A stretch of 64,000 nt of DNA. Source: Amycolatopsis lexingtonensis (lineage in GTDB: Bacteria; Actinomycetota; Actinomycetes; Mycobacteriales; Pseudonocardiaceae). Both the position numbers and the translations under genes were made by a program. Every line of letters starts with the position of its first letter. Within the stretch, counting starts at the first letter, position 1. Below are positions 35,934 through 44,650 of this stretch, in pieces. The stretch is taken from the NCBI RefSeq assembly GCF_014873755.1, contig NZ_JADBEG010000001.1:8530501-8594500 (forward strand), read 5' to 3'. The notes under the pieces were generated by a model. That model was not told where the DNA came from, searched no databases, and saw nothing but the letters and a program-made list of their open reading frames with translations.

Positions 35934-36929
35934 TTGTCCGACAACGAACTCCTGCTCGAAGTCGATGATCTGCACGTCGAGTTCCGGACCTCCGACGGCG
36001 TGGCGAACGTCCTCAACGGCGTCGGCTACTCCGTGCACGCCGGGGAAACCCTGGCCGTGCTCGGGGAATCCGGCTCCGGGAAGAGCGTCACGGCGCAGAC
36101 GGTGATGGGCATCCTCGACATGCCACCCGGCGTGATCACCGGCGGCGCCGTGCGCTGGCGCGGCGAAGACCTGCTGACGGCGTCCGAGGAGCGGCGCCGC
36201 GAAGTCCGCGGCAGCGAGATCGCGATGATCTTCCAGGACGCGCTTTCGGCGCTGAACCCGGTGTTCACCGTGGGCTTCCAGATCGAGGAACAGCTGCGCG
36301 TCCGGCTCGGGATGTCCAAAAAGGACGCGCGGAAGCGGGCGATCGAGCTGCTCGACACCGTCCGCATCCCCGCCGCCGAGCGCCGGATCAAGGACTACCC
36401 GCACCAGTTCTCCGGCGGCATGCGCCAGCGCGCGATGATCGCGATGTCGCTCGCGCTCGACCCCGACCTGCTCATCGCCGACGAGCCGACCACCGCGCTC
36501 GACGTCACCGTGCAGGCCCAGATCATGGACCTGCTGGCCGAGATCCAGGCCGAGCGCAAGATGGGGCTGGTGCTGATCACCCACGACCTCGGCGTCGTCG
36601 CGGAGGTCGCCGACCGGATCGCGGTGATGTACGCGGGCCGGATCGTCGAGCAGGCCGACGTCGTCGAGCTGTTCCGCGCCCCGGCCCACCCGTACACCGC
36701 CGCGCTGATGGACTCGCTGCCGCGGCTGGACCTCAAAGGACAGACGCTGGAGACCATCAAGGGCCTGCCGCCGAGCCTGCTCGACATCCCGCCCGGCTGC
36801 GCGTTCCACCCGCGGTGCAAGCGCGCCGAAGCCCGCTGTGCCGAAGAAGTGCCGCCACCGCTGGGGATCGGCTTCGGCCGGACCAGCGCGTGCCACTTCG
36901 CCGAAGAGGTGGTGAACTCCCGTGCCTGA
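35934..36929 (+). CDS. Peptide ABC transporter ATP-binding protein, DppD/OppD type
   Basis: 331 aa from a TTG (35934), an unusual start supported by homology of [24 protein letters not shown] at the N-terminus and a 6-base gap from the permease stop. Walker [18 protein letters not shown]-loop [13 protein letters not shown], signature [12 protein letters not shown], Walker [16 protein letters not shown]-loop ITHDLGVV. C-terminal oligopeptide domain with Cys motif [14 protein letters not shown] (about 290-303), the 4Fe-4S-like cluster region of DppD/OppD. Confidence 0.94.
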   Translation: MSDNELLLEVDDLHVEFRTSDGVANVLNGVGYSVHAGETLAVLGESGSGKSVTAQTVMGILDMPPGVITGGAVRWRGEDLLTASEERRREVRGSEIAMIFQDALSALNPVFTVGFQIEEQLRVRLGMSKKDARKRAIELLDTVRIPAAERRIKDYPHQFSGGMRQRAMIAMSLALDPDLLIADEPTTALDVTVQAQIMDLLAEIQAERKMGLVLITHDLGVVAEVADRIAVMYAGRIVEQADVVELFRAPAHPYTAALMDSLPRLDLKGQTLETIKGLPPSLLDIPPGCAFHPRCKRAEARCAEEVPPPLGIGFGRTSACHFAEEVVNSRA

Positions 36930-37920
36930 TCCCATCCTGTCGGTCTCCGACCTGAAGAAGCACTTCCCCGTCCGCACCGGCATCCTGTTCAAGCGCACGA
37001 TCGGCCAGGTGAAGGCGGTCGACGGCGTTTCGTTCGACCTGCAGCCCGGGGAAACCCTCGGCGTCGTCGGCGAATCCGGCTGCGGGAAGTCGACCCTGGC
37101 CCAGGTGCTGATGCGCCTGGAGGAGCCGACCTCCGGCTCCGCGAAGTTCGAGGGCCGCGACATCTTCTCGATGCGCGGGGCCGAGCTGCGCAAGCTGCGG
37201 CGCGAGATCCAGATCGTGCTGCAGGACCCGTACACCTCGCTCAACCCGCGGATGACGGTCGGCGACATCGTCGGCGAGCCCTTCGAAATCCACTCCGAGG
37301 TCGCACCCAAGGGGTCGCGCGCGGCGAAGGTGCGTGAACTGCTGGAGGTGGTCGGGCTCAACCCCGAGCACCTCAACCGCTACCCGCACCAGTTCTCCGG
37401 CGGGCAGCGCCAGCGCATCGGCATCGCGCGGGCGCTGGCCCTGCGGCCCAAGGTGATCATCTGCGACGAGCCGGTGTCCGCCTTGGACGTTTCGATCCAG
37501 GCGCAGGTGATGAACCTGCTCGGCGACCTGCAGAGCGAGTTCGGGCTGTCGTACGTGTTCATCGCGCACGACCTGTCGGTGGTGCGGCACCTGTCGAACC
37601 GGGTCGCGGTGATGTACCTCGGCAAGATCGTCGAGGTCGGCACCGACGAGGAGATCTACGAACGACCGTCCCACCCGTACACCCAGGCGCTGCTGTCGGC
37701 GGTCCCGGTGGCGGACCCGGCCGTGCGCGGCCGCCGCCAGGTGATCCGGCTGACCGGCGACGTCCCGAGTCCCCTGGATCCCCCGTCCGGGTGCCGGTTC
37801 CGCACCCGGTGCTGGAAAGCGCAGGAGAAGTGCGCGGAGGAGGTGCCCGCGCTGGAGCCCAGGACGGACGGGCACTTGTCAGCTTGTCACTTCGCCGAGC
37901 AGAAGTCGGTTGTTCCATAA
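36922..37920 (+). CDS. Peptide ABC transporter ATP-binding protein, DppF/OppF type
   Basis: 332 aa, GTG start overlapping the DppD-like gene by 8 bases. [28 protein letters not shown] is diagnostic for OppF/DppF. Walker [37 protein letters not shown], signature [15 protein letters not shown], Walker [15 protein letters not shown]-loop IAHDLSVV; C-terminal [14 protein letters not shown]. With DppD it forms the heterodimeric motor. Last gene of the importer operon. Confidence 0.94.
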   Translation: MPDPILSVSDLKKHFPVRTGILFKRTIGQVKAVDGVSFDLQPGETLGVVGESGCGKSTLAQVLMRLEEPTSGSAKFEGRDIFSMRGAELRKLRREIQIVLQDPYTSLNPRMTVGDIVGEPFEIHSEVAPKGSRAAKVRELLEVVGLNPEHLNRYPHQFSGGQRQRIGIARALALRPKVIICDEPVSALDVSIQAQVMNLLGDLQSEFGLSYVFIAHDLSVVRHLSNRVAVMYLGKIVEVGTDEEIYERPSHPYTQALLSAVPVADPAVRGRRQVIRLTGDVPSPLDPPSGCRFRTRCWKAQEKCAEEVPALEPRTDGHLSACHFAEQKSVVP

Positions 37921-37934
37921 CGTACGTTTGGCCG

Positions 37935-37962
37935 TTGTTTGCGCAATGTCCGATCTATACGG
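37935..37962 (+). promoter_or_regulatory. Possible promoter of the subtilase gene
   Basis: TTGTTT (37935-37940) and TATACG (37957-37962) are separated by 16 bases and lie 32 bases before the GTG at 37994, which has a strong GAGGAGGAG RBS. A reasonable housekeeping-type match, not a certain one. Confidence 0.35.
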
Positions 37963-37993
37963 TGCAGGAACCGCTTTCCCGAGGAGGAGAATC

Positions 37994-39715
37994 GTGAAGA
38001 GACCCAGGCTTCTCGCCGCGGCCATGGCCGTCCCGCTGTTCGGGGCGATCTCGGCCGTCGCGGTGCCGGCGGCTTCGGCCCAGCCCGCGCTGGCCGGCCC
38101 GGCGACCGAGTTCACCGTGCTCGCCAAGGACGTCCAGAGCATCGCGACCGCGCAGCAGGCGATCCGGGCCGCGGGAGGCACGGTCCTGGAGACCAACTCC
38201 GCGGTCGGCCTGATCAAGGCCAGTGCCCCGGCCACCGGGTTCACCGAGCGCGTGTCCTCGAACCGCGCGGTGTTCGGTGCCGCCAAGGCGCAGGTCATCG
38301 GCTCGGTGCCGAAGAACGGCAAGAAGACCAAGAGCGACAACGTCGAGAAGGAAGGCCGCGGCGCCGCGGCCCAGAAGGCCGCCGCGAACAAGGCCGTCGG
38401 GATGGACCCGCTGGACGACCAGCTCTGGGGCCTCAAGTCCGTCCGCTCGGACCTTTCGCGCACCAAGCAGGCGGGCAGCAAGCAGGTCAAGGTCGGCGTC
38501 ATCGACACCGGCATCGACGGCACGCACCCGGACATCGCGCCGAACTTCGACGAGGCCGACTCCCGCAACTTCACCCGCGACATCCCGACCGACGTCAACG
38601 GCGTCGAGGTCGACGGCCCGTGCGAGTTCCGCGGCTGCGTCGACCCGGTCAACCACGACGACGGCGGCCACGGCACGCACGTCGCCGGCACCATCGCCGC
38701 CGCGGCCAACGGCTTCGGCGTCTCCGGTGTCGCTCCGAACGTGACGCTGGTGAACATCCGCGCCGGCCAGGACTCGGGCTACTTCTTCCTGCAGCCGACC
38801 GTCGACGCGCTGACCTACGCCGGCGACGCCGGCATCGACGTGGTCAACATGTCGTTCTACACGGACCCGTGGCTGTACAACTGTGCCGCGAACCCGGCCG
38901 ACTCGGCCGCCGAGCAGGCCGAGCAGCGCACGATCATCGAGGCGACGCAGCGGGCGCTGAACTACGCGCACCGCAAGGGCGTCACGATGGTGGTCGCGCT
39001 GGGCAACCAGCACACCGACCTCGGCGCGCCGCAGCCGGACACCACCAGCCCGGACTACCCGGCGAACACCACGCACCCGCGGCAGATCGACAACGCGAGC
39101 TGCCTCAACCTGCCGGTCGAGGGCAACCACACCATCGGCGTCAGCTCGTTCGGCCCGTCGCAGAAGAAGGCGGACTACTCGAACTACGGCACCGAGCAGA
39201 TCTCGGTCTCCGCGCCGGGCGGCTTCTTCCGCGACGGTTTCGGCACCCCGTGGTACCGCACGGTCGAGAACGAAATCCTCTCGACGTACCCGAAGAACGT
39301 CGGGGTCGCCGAGGGCAACATCGACGCGGACGGCAACATCACCGAAGCCGGCCTCGCCGCGGGCATCAAGAAGGCGACGGCGGCCGACGGCCGGGTCGGC
39401 TACTACCAGTGGCTGCAGGGCACGTCGATGGCGACCCCGCACGCGACCGGCGTCGCGGCGCTGATCGTCTCGCAGTACGGCAAGAAATCGCACGGCGACT
39501 TCGGCCTGGACCCGGACAAGGTCCAGCGGGTCCTCGAGGGCACGGCGGCGCAGATCGCCTGCCCGGTGCCGCGGACGGTGGACTACCTCAAGGAAGGCCG
39601 CGACGCGACGTTCACGGCCACCTGTGAAGGTGACCCGTCGTTCAACGGCTTCTACGGCCACGGCGCCGTCGACGCCTACGCGGCGGTGACCCGCGGGTCG
39701 CAGTACCTGAAGTAA
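37994..39715 (+). CDS. Secreted S8 family serine peptidase (subtilisin-like)
   Basis: 573 aa from GTG 37994. Sec signal peptide (KRPRLLAAAMAVPLFGAIS, cleavage likely after PAASA or QPALA). Inhibitor-like propeptide follows (~35-100; EFTVLAKDVQSIATAQQAIRAAGG). Catalytic triad: Asp in VKVGVIDTGIDGTHPDI, His in DDGGHGTHVAGTIAAA, Ser in LQGTSMATPHATGVAALI. An insertion near 300-340 (CAANPADSAAEQAEQRTIIEATQ) and Cys pairs suggest disulfides. Extracellular protease, perhaps partner to the peptide importer encoded just upstream. A perfect terminator follows. Confidence 0.94.
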   Translation: MKRPRLLAAAMAVPLFGAISAVAVPAASAQPALAGPATEFTVLAKDVQSIATAQQAIRAAGGTVLETNSAVGLIKASAPATGFTERVSSNRAVFGAAKAQVIGSVPKNGKKTKSDNVEKEGRGAAAQKAAANKAVGMDPLDDQLWGLKSVRSDLSRTKQAGSKQVKVGVIDTGIDGTHPDIAPNFDEADSRNFTRDIPTDVNGVEVDGPCEFRGCVDPVNHDDGGHGTHVAGTIAAAANGFGVSGVAPNVTLVNIRAGQDSGYFFLQPTVDALTYAGDAGIDVVNMSFYTDPWLYNCAANPADSAAEQAEQRTIIEATQRALNYAHRKGVTMVVALGNQHTDLGAPQPDTTSPDYPANTTHPRQIDNASCLNLPVEGNHTIGVSSFGPSQKKADYSNYGTEQISVSAPGGFFRDGFGTPWYRTVENEILSTYPKNVGVAEGNIDADGNITEAGLAAGIKKATAADGRVGYYQWLQGTSMATPHATGVAALIVSQYGKKSHGDFGLDPDKVQRVLEGTAAQIACPVPRTVDYLKEGRDATFTATCEGDPSFNGFYGHGAVDAYAAVTRGSQYLK

Positions 39716-39728
39716 CGAAACTCGAACT

Positions 39729-39765
39729 GGAACGCCCCGGACAGGCAACCTGTCCGGGGCGTTCC
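39729..39765 (+). terminator. Strong hairpin terminator after the subtilase gene
   Basis: GGAACGCCCCGGACAGG (39729-39745) and CCTGTCCGGGGCGTTCC (39749-39765) form a perfect 17-base stem with loop CAA, starting 13 bases after the stop. Its loop and right arm also contain the AACC-N16-CGTG element of the next gene. Confidence 0.85.
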
Positions 39766-39770
39766 GCGTG
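39747..39770 (+). promoter_or_regulatory. ECF-like promoter, unit 1 of 3 (AACC-N16-CGTG)
   Basis: AACC (39747-39750), 16 bases, CGTG (39767-39770), then a leader GGGACTTGGGGGAGGT shared with units 2 and 3, ending in the RBS of the first paralogue. The spacing is identical in all three units. Confidence 0.5.
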
Positions 39771-39796
39771 TAAAGCGGGACTTGGGGGAGGTTTCG

Positions 39797-40603
39797 GTGA
39801 ATACGCATGGACCGGTGCGGCCCGGCGAACCGACGTACCGGGAAGTCGTCGCCACCGGCGCGTGGCTGGCCCGCCACGGCGCACTGACGCGGGTGCCGAC
39901 CCGGCTGATCGCGGTCCGGGTCGGTGCCCGGTCGCGCGAGCTGGCGCCGATCTTGATCCTGACCGCGGTGCTCTACTTCTGCCTGACGGTCGTGAAGCTG
40001 GCCTCCGGCGACCACGTCCTGTTCCACGTGTACCGGGAGCTGCTGATCGCCGCGGTGTTCGCGGTCTGGCTGCTCGTCCGCGGGCAGGGGGTGTGGAACC
40101 GCGACGCCCTCGCCGGGCACCCGAACCCGCCGGGCGACCGCCCACGCGCGGCAGCGGGACTGCTCGGCGGCTGGTACTTCGCGTCGCTGGCGTGGACGTT
40201 CGCCGGCGGCGCGGCGCTCTACGCGGCGCTCGCCGTGACGAGACCGGAGGACCGCACCGGCGCGTTGCTGTCACTCGCGATCCTCGCCGTGGGGCTCGTG
40301 CCGGCCGCGCGCGTGCTCTTCCGTGCGTTCTTCGCCCGCGTGATCGCCGAGGACGAGCCATCGGCGGCGGTCGACGGGGTGGTGCGGGCCCAGGACGCGC
40401 ACGTGTTCGCACTGCCCGCGCTGTTCGCGGTGCTCGCCGCGGGCAACGCGTGGACGTCGTGGGTGGTGGTCCAGGGCGGGCACGCGGTCATCGCGGTGGG
40501 GACGCAGCTGACCGCCTGGCTGCTGTTCGGTCGCCGTCCCCTCCCGCCGGGTGCGTACGGCCTGCCGTTCGAGGTCGGTGGGGGTGCTGGTGGAGGTGCG
40601 TGA
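39797..40603 (+). CDS. Tandem-paralogue membrane protein 1 of 6, unknown function
   Basis: 268 aa from GTG 39797 (GGGGGAGG RBS 6 bases upstream). Shares with its five neighbours a cytoplasmic N-terminal motif (GAWLARHGALTRVPTRLIAVRVGAR), two TM segments, a loop, a paired TM block beginning GGWYFASLAWTFAGGAALYAALAVT, the motif VIAEDEPSAAVDGVVRAQDAH, and a last TM followed by RRPLPPGAYGLPF. About six TM helices. No catalytic residues or known family recognised. Has its own promoter unit. The most divergent copy: it lacks the RRP before VIAED. Confidence 0.82.
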   Translation: MNTHGPVRPGEPTYREVVATGAWLARHGALTRVPTRLIAVRVGARSRELAPILILTAVLYFCLTVVKLASGDHVLFHVYRELLIAAVFAVWLLVRGQGVWNRDALAGHPNPPGDRPRAAAGLLGGWYFASLAWTFAGGAALYAALAVTRPEDRTGALLSLAILAVGLVPAARVLFRAFFARVIAEDEPSAAVDGVVRAQDAHVFALPALFAVLAAGNAWTSWVVVQGGHAVIAVGTQLTAWLLFGRRPLPPGAYGLPFEVGGGAGGGA

Positions 40604-40621
40604 CGTGGGGCGCGCCCGGTA

Positions 40622-40645
40622 AACCGATTCGGCTTCCCGGACGTG
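40622..40645 (+). promoter_or_regulatory. ECF-like promoter, unit 2 of 3
   Basis: GGTAAACC (AACC at 40622-40625), 16 bases, CGTG (40642-40645), then GGGACAGGGGGAGGT leading to the ATG at 40670. Near-identical architecture to units 1 and 3. Confidence 0.55.
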
Positions 40646-40669
40646 CAAGACGGGACAGGGGGAGGTCCG

Positions 40670-41425
40670 ATGGTGGAAGTGGCGTGGACGACGCTCGCCG
40701 AGAGACAGGCCGCGCGGACGTGGCTGGCTCGCCACGGCGTGGAGGTGGCCGAGCCGACGCCGCTGCTCGCCGTGCGTGCCGGGGCCCGGGTGCGGGCCAC
40801 GCGGTCCTACCCCGCCTACAGCGTGCTCTCCGTCGTGATCTGGTTCGTCGCCGTCTTACCGCCGGTCCCGGTGCTCGCCCGCTTCCTGGCGTTCGCCGCG
40901 TTCACCGCGGCTTTCCCACTGCTGCAGTGGCGCCGGGTCCGCGCGGCCGATCGCGCCGCCGCCCGCCTGGTCGCCGCGGGCGCCCGGCCGTCGTTCCGGG
41001 TGGCGGCGGGGCAGGTGGGCCGGTGGTACCTGGCCTCGGTGGTGACGACGTTCGGTGGCGGCGCTGTGCTGTGCGCGACGCTCGCCGCCAACCCGGTGAG
41101 CTGGGCCGCCGCGCTGGTGGTCGGCGGCGCGGGCGTGGCGCTGGTCCTCGGCCGGGTCCTGCGCGCCCCGGTGATCGCCGAGGACGCGGCTTCACGTGCC
41201 GTCGACGCGGCTTTGCGGACCTACGACTCCCGGGAGTTCGCGGCGCCGTTCGTATTCACGTTCCTCGCTTGGCTCGACCTGGCCACCGACTGGCCGTCGC
41301 CCCCGACGCGGATCGTGCCGGTGGCCGCGTACGTCGTCCTGGTGCTGGTGGTCCACATCCGCGCCGCGCACGAGGTCCGGGGCCGGCGCCTGCCGCCCGG
41401 CCACTACGGAACGGAGATCCGGTGA
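40670..41425 (+). CDS. Tandem-paralogue membrane protein 2 of 6, unknown function
   Basis: 251 aa, ATG after GGGGGAGG. N-terminal ARTWLARHGVEVAEPTPLLAVRAGAR, TM1-2 (SVLSVVIWFVAVLPPVPVLARFLAFAAF), paired TM block GRWYLASVVTTFGGGAVLCATLAAN, then APVIAEDAASRAVDAALRTYDSREF and C-terminal RRLPPGHYGTEIR. Clearly homologous to genes 1 and 3-6. The stop overlaps gene 3 (GTGA), so genes 2 and 3 are co-translated. Function unknown. Confidence 0.84.
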   Translation: MVEVAWTTLAERQAARTWLARHGVEVAEPTPLLAVRAGARVRATRSYPAYSVLSVVIWFVAVLPPVPVLARFLAFAAFTAAFPLLQWRRVRAADRAAARLVAAGARPSFRVAAGQVGRWYLASVVTTFGGGAVLCATLAANPVSWAAALVVGGAGVALVLGRVLRAPVIAEDAASRAVDAALRTYDSREFAAPFVFTFLAWLDLATDWPSPPTRIVPVAAYVVLVLVVHIRAAHEVRGRRLPPGHYGTEIR

Positions 41426-42201
41426 GTGGCGTGACGGAAGCGGAGCGGGCGGCGGCGGGGCGCTGGCTGGCCAAGCACGGCGTCGAGGTGCCGACGATGA
41501 CCGACCTGCTGGCGTCGCGCCTGGGTTTCCGCGCCGGCGCGCGCCCGCCCGGGTGGTGGCGGTGGTTCGCCGTGGCGCTCCTGGGGTTCGTGGCGGCGAC
41601 CATCGGGTTCACGAGCCTGGGGTCGCTGCCCGGTGTCCGCGGCGGGGAACTGACGGGCAGCTCGTACGTCTTCTTCCTCATCATCGCCCAGCACCTCGGC
41701 TACTGGCTGCCGGCGCGGGTCCGCGACCGCCAGGCGCTGGCGCGGTACGGGACGCTCGGCGGCCCGCCGCGTACCGAGGTGTTCGGCTGGTTCCTCGCGG
41801 TGCCGGTGGTCACCTTCGGCGGCGGCGCCGCGCTCGCCGTGACGATCTTCGCCACGACCCCGTTCCGCACGTACGCGGGGAGCTGGCTCCTGCTGCTGGT
41901 CGTGGGCGCGGCGGTCACGGCCGCGATGGTGACCGACGTCCAGCGGCGTCCCGTCATCGCGGAGGACGCGACGTCCCGGGCCGTGGACACCGCCCTGCGG
42001 CCGCACGACCTGCTGACGGCGCTGCCCGCGGTCTACGCCGTTCCGGTGCTGGTGGATCCGCTGGTCGGCGACGCGCAGCCGCCGCAGTGGCGGCCGTGGC
42101 TCTTCGGCTACGTCGCTCTCGCGGTGGCGATGCAGGTCGTCGTGGGCGTCGCGCAGCGGCGGCGGGTGCGGGCCGCGCTCGGCGAAATCGGCGGCCGGTA
42201 A
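41422..42201 (+). CDS. Tandem-paralogue membrane protein 3 of 6, unknown function
   Basis: 259 aa from GTG 41422 overlapping gene 2's TGA. GRWLAKHGVEVPTMTDLLASRLGFRAG, TM1 (WWRWFAVALLGFVAATIGFTSLG), LPGVRGGELTGSSYVFFLIIAQHLGYW, paired TM block GWFLAVPVVTFGGGAALAVTIFATTPFRTYAGSW, RRPVIAEDATSRAVDTALRPHDLL, last TM LFGYVALAVAMQVVVGVAQRRR. Closest in the set to gene 5 (shared LPGVRG and TPxRTYA). Function unknown. Confidence 0.84.
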   Translation: MSGVTEAERAAAGRWLAKHGVEVPTMTDLLASRLGFRAGARPPGWWRWFAVALLGFVAATIGFTSLGSLPGVRGGELTGSSYVFFLIIAQHLGYWLPARVRDRQALARYGTLGGPPRTEVFGWFLAVPVVTFGGGAALAVTIFATTPFRTYAGSWLLLLVVGAAVTAAMVTDVQRRPVIAEDATSRAVDTALRPHDLLTALPAVYAVPVLVDPLVGDAQPPQWRPWLFGYVALAVAMQVVVGVAQRRRVRAALGEIGGR

Positions 42202-42224
42202 ACCTTTCCGCCGCTTCGGGCGTG
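42201..42224 (+). promoter_or_regulatory. ECF-like promoter, unit 3 of 3
   Basis: GGTAAACC (AACC at 42201-42204), 16 bases, CGTG (42221-42224), then GGGACAAGGGGGAGGTTT up to the GTG at 42250. The -35-like element begins at the last base of gene 3's stop codon. Confidence 0.55.
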
Positions 42225-42249
42225 TACGCGGGACAAGGGGGAGGTTTCC

Positions 42250-43035
42250 GTGGGTGGAGAGGTACCGAGACCCATCGACGCGGCGATGGCCGTGCAGTGG
42301 CTGGCCCGGCACGGGGTCGTCGTGGGGACGCCGGTCCCGCTGCTGTCCCTGCGCCTCGGCGTGCGGGAACGGCTGCGCACCAAGCACCCCGGCGTGGGCT
42401 TGGCGGTGGGGTTGGTCATCGCCTTCGTCAACACCTTCGGCATGGAGTTCGCGCACGAGGCGTTCGGGGACCTGGCGGTCGGCAGCGGCTTCATCCTCGG
42501 CGCACTGGTCGTCCTGGCGCAGGTCTGGCGCTGGGTCACGGTCCGCGAATCCGACCGGCCGGCGGCCGCGCTGGTGCGCCCGGCCGCGCGGCCGGCCCTG
42601 AGCTGGACCCTCGGTCTCCTCGGCGGCTGGTACCTGGCATCGGTGGTGGTCGCCTACGCCGGCGGGCTGGTGCTCTTCCTCGCGCTGGCGTCGTCGGCCG
42701 CGCCGTTCTGGCTGGGGCTGCTGGCGCTCGGTGCCGTCCAGTCCGGGTTCGTCTGGTGGTCCGTGCTGCGGGAGCCGGTCGTCGCGGTCGATCCCGCGTC
42801 GTTCATGGTCGACGCGGTGCTGCGGGTGGAGGACGCGCACTCCTACGCGGCGCCGGCCGTCCTGCCGTACCTGGCCTGCGGTGACCTCCTCTTCGCGGTG
42901 CCGGTTCCGCCGTCGTCCCGGCCCGCTGTCGTCGCGTACGCGGTGCTCGCGGTCGGGACGCAGGTGGTGGGCTGGGTCCTGCACCGCCGCCGGTCCCGTG
43001 TCCTGCGGCCGAACCTGGAGGTGGTTCCCCGATGA
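42250..43035 (+). CDS. Tandem-paralogue membrane protein 4 of 6, unknown function
   Basis: 261 aa. AMAVQWLARHGVVVGTPVPLLSLRLGVRERL, TM pair (GVGLAVGLVIAFVNTFGMEFAHEAFG, GFILGALVVLAQVW), block GGWYLASVVVAYAGGLVLFLALASS, then LREPVVAVDPASFMVDAVLRVEDAHSYAAPAVLPYLACG: the VIAED signature is altered to VVAVD. Last TM VVAYAVLAVGTQVVGWVLHRRR. Overlaps gene 5 (ATGA). Function unknown. Confidence 0.84.
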   Translation: MGGEVPRPIDAAMAVQWLARHGVVVGTPVPLLSLRLGVRERLRTKHPGVGLAVGLVIAFVNTFGMEFAHEAFGDLAVGSGFILGALVVLAQVWRWVTVRESDRPAAALVRPAARPALSWTLGLLGGWYLASVVVAYAGGLVLFLALASSAAPFWLGLLALGAVQSGFVWWSVLREPVVAVDPASFMVDAVLRVEDAHSYAAPAVLPYLACGDLLFAVPVPPSSRPAVVAYAVLAVGTQVVGWVLHRRRSRVLRPNLEVVPR

Positions 43036-43859
43036 GGTCCGAACCGAGCCGCGCCGAGTTCGTCCGCGCCGCGGTGTGGCTGGGCAGGCACGGCGTCCGC
43101 GTGGGGGTGCCGACGCCCCTGCTCGCGACGCGCCTCGGCGGCCGCACGGGCGGGAACGCGCTGCCGCTGCTGATCCGGCTGGCGGTGTTCCTCCTGCTGG
43201 CGGCCGCCGCCGCGGTCGGCTACCAGTGCCTGCAGTACCTGCCCGGCGTCCGCGGCGTGGAGATGACCGAGAGCAAGGTCCTTTACTTCCTGCTTGCCGG
43301 CAATCAGCTGGCCTTCTGGTCCATGATCCGCGCGGGGGACCGGCGAGCCGCGCGCCGCCTGGGCGCCCGGCGGCTCGACCGGCCGCGCCCGTCGTGGCGG
43401 GAAGTGCCGGGCGGCTGGTTCCTCGCGTCGACGGCGGTCACCTTCGCCGGGGGAGCCGCGCTCGCGATCACGATGTTCCTGGCGACCCCGTACCGGACCT
43501 ACGCCTGGAGCTGGCTCGGCGTGCTCGCGCTGGGCGGAGTCGTCTTCGGCGTGATCGCGACCGGGATCGTGCGGCGGCCGGTGCTCGCGGAGGACGAGCC
43601 GTCCGCCGCCGTCGACGCGGTGGTGCGGATCGAGGACCTCTACCTGGTGATGCCTGCGTACTACGCGTTGCCGGTGCTCTTCGACCTGCTCACCACCAAC
43701 CGGCAACCGCCCGGCTTCGGGCCCTGGCTGATCGGCTACGCGGGGCTCGCGCTGGCCCTGCAGCTCGTGGGCAGCCTGCGCCACCGGCGGCGCCGCCCGG
43801 TACTCCCGCCGGGCGACTACGGCGTCCCGCTGCCGGCCCAGCCCGGGGTGGCCCGGTGA
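43032..43859 (+). CDS. Tandem-paralogue membrane protein 5 of 6, unknown function
   Basis: 275 aa, ATG overlapping gene 4's stop. The most canonical copy: AAVWLGRHGVRVGVPTPLLATRLGGR; DRRAARRLGARRLDRPRPSWREVPGGWFLASTAVTFAGGAALAITMFLATPYRTYAW; RRPVLAEDEPSAAVDAVVRIEDLYL; C-terminal RRRRPVLPPGDYGVPLP (motifs read in separate pieces). Six TM helices. Overlaps gene 6 (GTGA). Confidence 0.85.
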   Translation: MRSEPSRAEFVRAAVWLGRHGVRVGVPTPLLATRLGGRTGGNALPLLIRLAVFLLLAAAAAVGYQCLQYLPGVRGVEMTESKVLYFLLAGNQLAFWSMIRAGDRRAARRLGARRLDRPRPSWREVPGGWFLASTAVTFAGGAALAITMFLATPYRTYAWSWLGVLALGGVVFGVIATGIVRRPVLAEDEPSAAVDAVVRIEDLYLVMPAYYALPVLFDLLTTNRQPPGFGPWLIGYAGLALALQLVGSLRHRRRRPVLPPGDYGVPLPAQPGVAR

Positions 43860-44650
43860 TCGCGGTGACAGCCGCCGAGCGGGCGGCGGTCAAGTGGCTG
43901 GCGGTGCGCGGTATCCGCGTTTCCGAAGCGACCCAGCTGCTGACCTACCGGCTGAGCGTCCGCCGCGGCAAGAGCGAGCCCGGTGCATTCACCTACGTGT
44001 TCGTCACCAACGCGGTGCTCGTCATCGGCGTTTTCGGGTACCAGGTGGTGCCCTGGCTGGACCGCGCCGACCTGCCCGACGCCGGGGTCCCGTGGTTCGT
44101 CTGGACGTCGCTGGTCCTGACGAACTGGCTGCAGATCCGCGCCGGCGACCGGCGGGCGGTCGCCTGGCTGGGCGACGAGCGGCTGATCCGGCCCCGCCCG
44201 CCGTGGCGGGAGGTGGTGAACGGCTGGTACGCGGCCTCGCTGGCGGTCACGTTCGGCGGCGGCGCCGTCCTCGCGGTCACGATGGTGGCCGGCGGCTCGG
44301 TCTGGGCCCGCTTCTGGCTCGGCGCGATCGTCCTCGGTGCGGCGGTCGAGGCCGTCGTCCTGACGAGCATCGTCCGCCGCCCGGTCATCGCGGAGGACGA
44401 GGGTTCGCTCGCGGTCGACACCGTCACGCGGCTCCAGGACGTCCACTGCACCGTGCCGTCGTTGTTCGCCGTCCCGGTGCTCGTGGACCTCGGGTACCCC
44501 GACCTGCCGGGCAAGGCGTGGCTCGCCGGTTACGTCGCGCTGGCGGTGACCACGCACGTCATCGGGTACTTCGCCCAGCGGCGGCGGGTTCCCCCGCTGC
44601 CGCCGGGCGCCCGCTACGGGCCGGGACTCAGCGGTTCGACGCCTTCTTGA
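43856..44650 (+). CDS. Tandem-paralogue membrane protein 6 of 6, unknown function
   Basis: 264 aa from GTG 43856 (GTGA overlap with gene 5). AVKWLAVRGIRVSEATQLLTYRLSVRRG, TM pair, DRRAVAWLGDERLIRPRPPWREVVNGWYAASLAVTFGGGAVLAVTMVAGG, RRPVIAEDEGSLAVDTVTRLQDVHC, last TM VALAVTTHVIGYFAQRRR, PPLPPGARYGPG. The 3' end overlaps the convergent S10 peptidase gene by 23 bases. Function unknown. Confidence 0.84.
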   Translation: MIAVTAAERAAVKWLAVRGIRVSEATQLLTYRLSVRRGKSEPGAFTYVFVTNAVLVIGVFGYQVVPWLDRADLPDAGVPWFVWTSLVLTNWLQIRAGDRRAVAWLGDERLIRPRPPWREVVNGWYAASLAVTFGGGAVLAVTMVAGGSVWARFWLGAIVLGAAVEAVVLTSIVRRPVIAEDEGSLAVDTVTRLQDVHCTVPSLFAVPVLVDLGYPDLPGKAWLAGYVALAVTTHVIGYFAQRRRVPPLPPGARYGPGLSGSTPS

